64,000 nucleotides of DNA, from the NCBI RefSeq assembly GCF_002095465.1, contig NZ_MLFP01000001.1, positions 186,001 through 250,000 of the forward strand. Direction: 5' to 3'. Position numbers and translations under genes: made by a program. A model generated the notes under the pieces. It had not been told where the DNA came from, searched no databases, and saw only the letters and a list, made by a program, of their open reading frames with translations. Source of the stretch: Pantoea rodasii (GTDB lineage Bacteria > Pseudomonadota > Gammaproteobacteria > Enterobacterales > Enterobacteriaceae). How positions within the stretch are numbered: the stretch's first letter is position 1; each line of letters begins with the position of its first letter. Below, piece after piece: positions 63,569 through 64,000 of the stretch.

Positions 63569-64000
63569 GTGGATATAAATCAACTGCGTTGTTTTGTGGC
63601 AGTAGGCAAAGAACTCCATTTCGGCCGGGCGGCCCAAAGATTGGAAATGATGCCTGCGTCACTTTCTCGCTTCATCCGAATACTCGAAGAGGACCTGGGC
63701 GTGCGCTTGTTGAACCGGTCAACGCGCAATGTTTCATTAACAGCGGAAGGGGCGATATTTTTTGATGAAGCCAGCAAACTTATCGATCAATTCGATGCGC
63801 TGGGCCAGCGTTTTAAAGTGGGTTTAAAAGATGAACGCCGCACATTACGTATTGGCGCGATTGATAGTGCGGCACGAGGATTAGTACCCGCCTTATTAAA
63901 TCTCTTTATACCGCTGCATCCCACTAGCGACATTCATATTATTGAAGATAAAACCATCAACCTGATCCCTAAATTAAAATCAGGCTGGCTGGATATGATT
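63569..64000 (+). CDS. LysR family regulator, N-terminal part (partial at window end)
   Basis: The first 144 codons of a LysR-type regulator. The winged helix covers about 1-60 (INQLRCFVAVGKELHFGRAA, ASLSRFIRILEEDLGVRLL, STRNVSLTAEG), followed by the start of the effector-binding domain (LRIGAIDSAARGLVPALLNLF). GTG 63569 follows AGGAAA; an ATG overlapping it is out of frame. Divergence from the tartrate-type operon suggests it controls that operon, probably in response to a dicarboxylate. Confidence 0.9.
   Translation, partial: MDINQLRCFVAVGKELHFGRAAQRLEMMPASLSRFIRILEEDLGVRLLNRSTRNVSLTAEGAIFFDEASKLIDQFDALGQRFKVGLKDERRTLRIGAIDSAARGLVPALLNLFIPLHPTSDIHIIEDKTINLIPKLKSGWLDMI

Noticed and set aside
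1..64000. CRISPR arrays, insertion sequences, prophage and rRNA genes
   Set aside because: No regularly spaced repeats, transposase, integrase, phage structural genes or rRNA sequence were seen.

Overview
The window reads as chromosomal DNA of an enterobacterium of the Erwiniaceae, most likely Pantoea or a close relative. The evidence is the order prfC-osmY-ytjA-yjjU-yjjV-deoCABD, close matches to enterobacterial YlaC, YhfL, FtnA and cold-shock proteins, moderately high GC with dense genes, and dispersed extragenic palindromes. No insertion sequence, prophage, rRNA operon or CRISPR array was seen. One tRNA gene (tRNA-Phe, GAA) is present.

Layout. 1-1.9 kb (minus): left end of an archaic (Csu-like) chaperone-usher pilus operon with two spore-coat-U subunits, a chaperone and the first codons of the usher. 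2.4-6.8 kb: tandem MHYT-GGDEF-EAL paralogues. 6.9-9.8 kb: a MocR-type regulator, YlaC and a cupin. 9.9-13.8 kb: a four-gene Anbu operon (ATP-grasp, alpha-E, transglutaminase, proteasome-like peptidase). 14.0-15.7 kb: a probable OlsF ornithine-lipid synthase. 15.9-20.6 kb: an ABC importer with an MBL-fold hydrolase. 21-23.8 kb: a multi-PAS GGDEF-EAL protein. 23.9-25.8 kb: ferritin and an M20 amidohydrolase. 26.1-35.3 kb: prfC, osmY, ytjA, yjjU, yjjV and the deo nucleoside-catabolism genes behind a recognisable deoP2-type promoter. 35.6-37.4 kb: an orphan PBP2 paralogue. 37.4-41.8 kb (minus): a SiaABCD-type biofilm signalling operon and a BdlA-like soluble chemoreceptor. 42.0-44.2 kb: tRNA-Phe, a type VI Hcp remnant with two small proteins, yhfL, and a cold-shock gene with a Cys4 mini-protein. 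44.3-46.9 kb: a GST plus flavin/2Fe-2S oxidoreductase pair. 47.2-52.0 kb: a beta-glucoside PTS operon with a divergent RpiR regulator. 52.1-60.6 kb (minus, visibly AT-richer): a FimA-type pilus operon, an MFS pump and a separate fimbrial adhesin-like gene. 60.9-64 kb: a tartrate/D-malate dehydrogenase and transporter with a divergent LysR gene that runs off the window.

The strongest theme is the lifestyle switch. There are four c-di-GMP enzymes, a Sia phospho-switch, a BdlA-like receptor and two unrelated pilus systems. Three of the c-di-GMP genes and the receptor gene have a sigma-28-like -10 element upstream, which suggests flagellar-regulon control.

A major caution: eleven genes, including prfC and deoA, are broken by twelve apparent single-base deletions, most of them in homopolymer runs. 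Restoring one base each time gives full-length, family-typical proteins; prfC and deoA recover exactly the E. coli lengths. I therefore read these as probable assembly errors (uncorrected long-read type) rather than true pseudogenes, and I annotate the full spans with the break noted.
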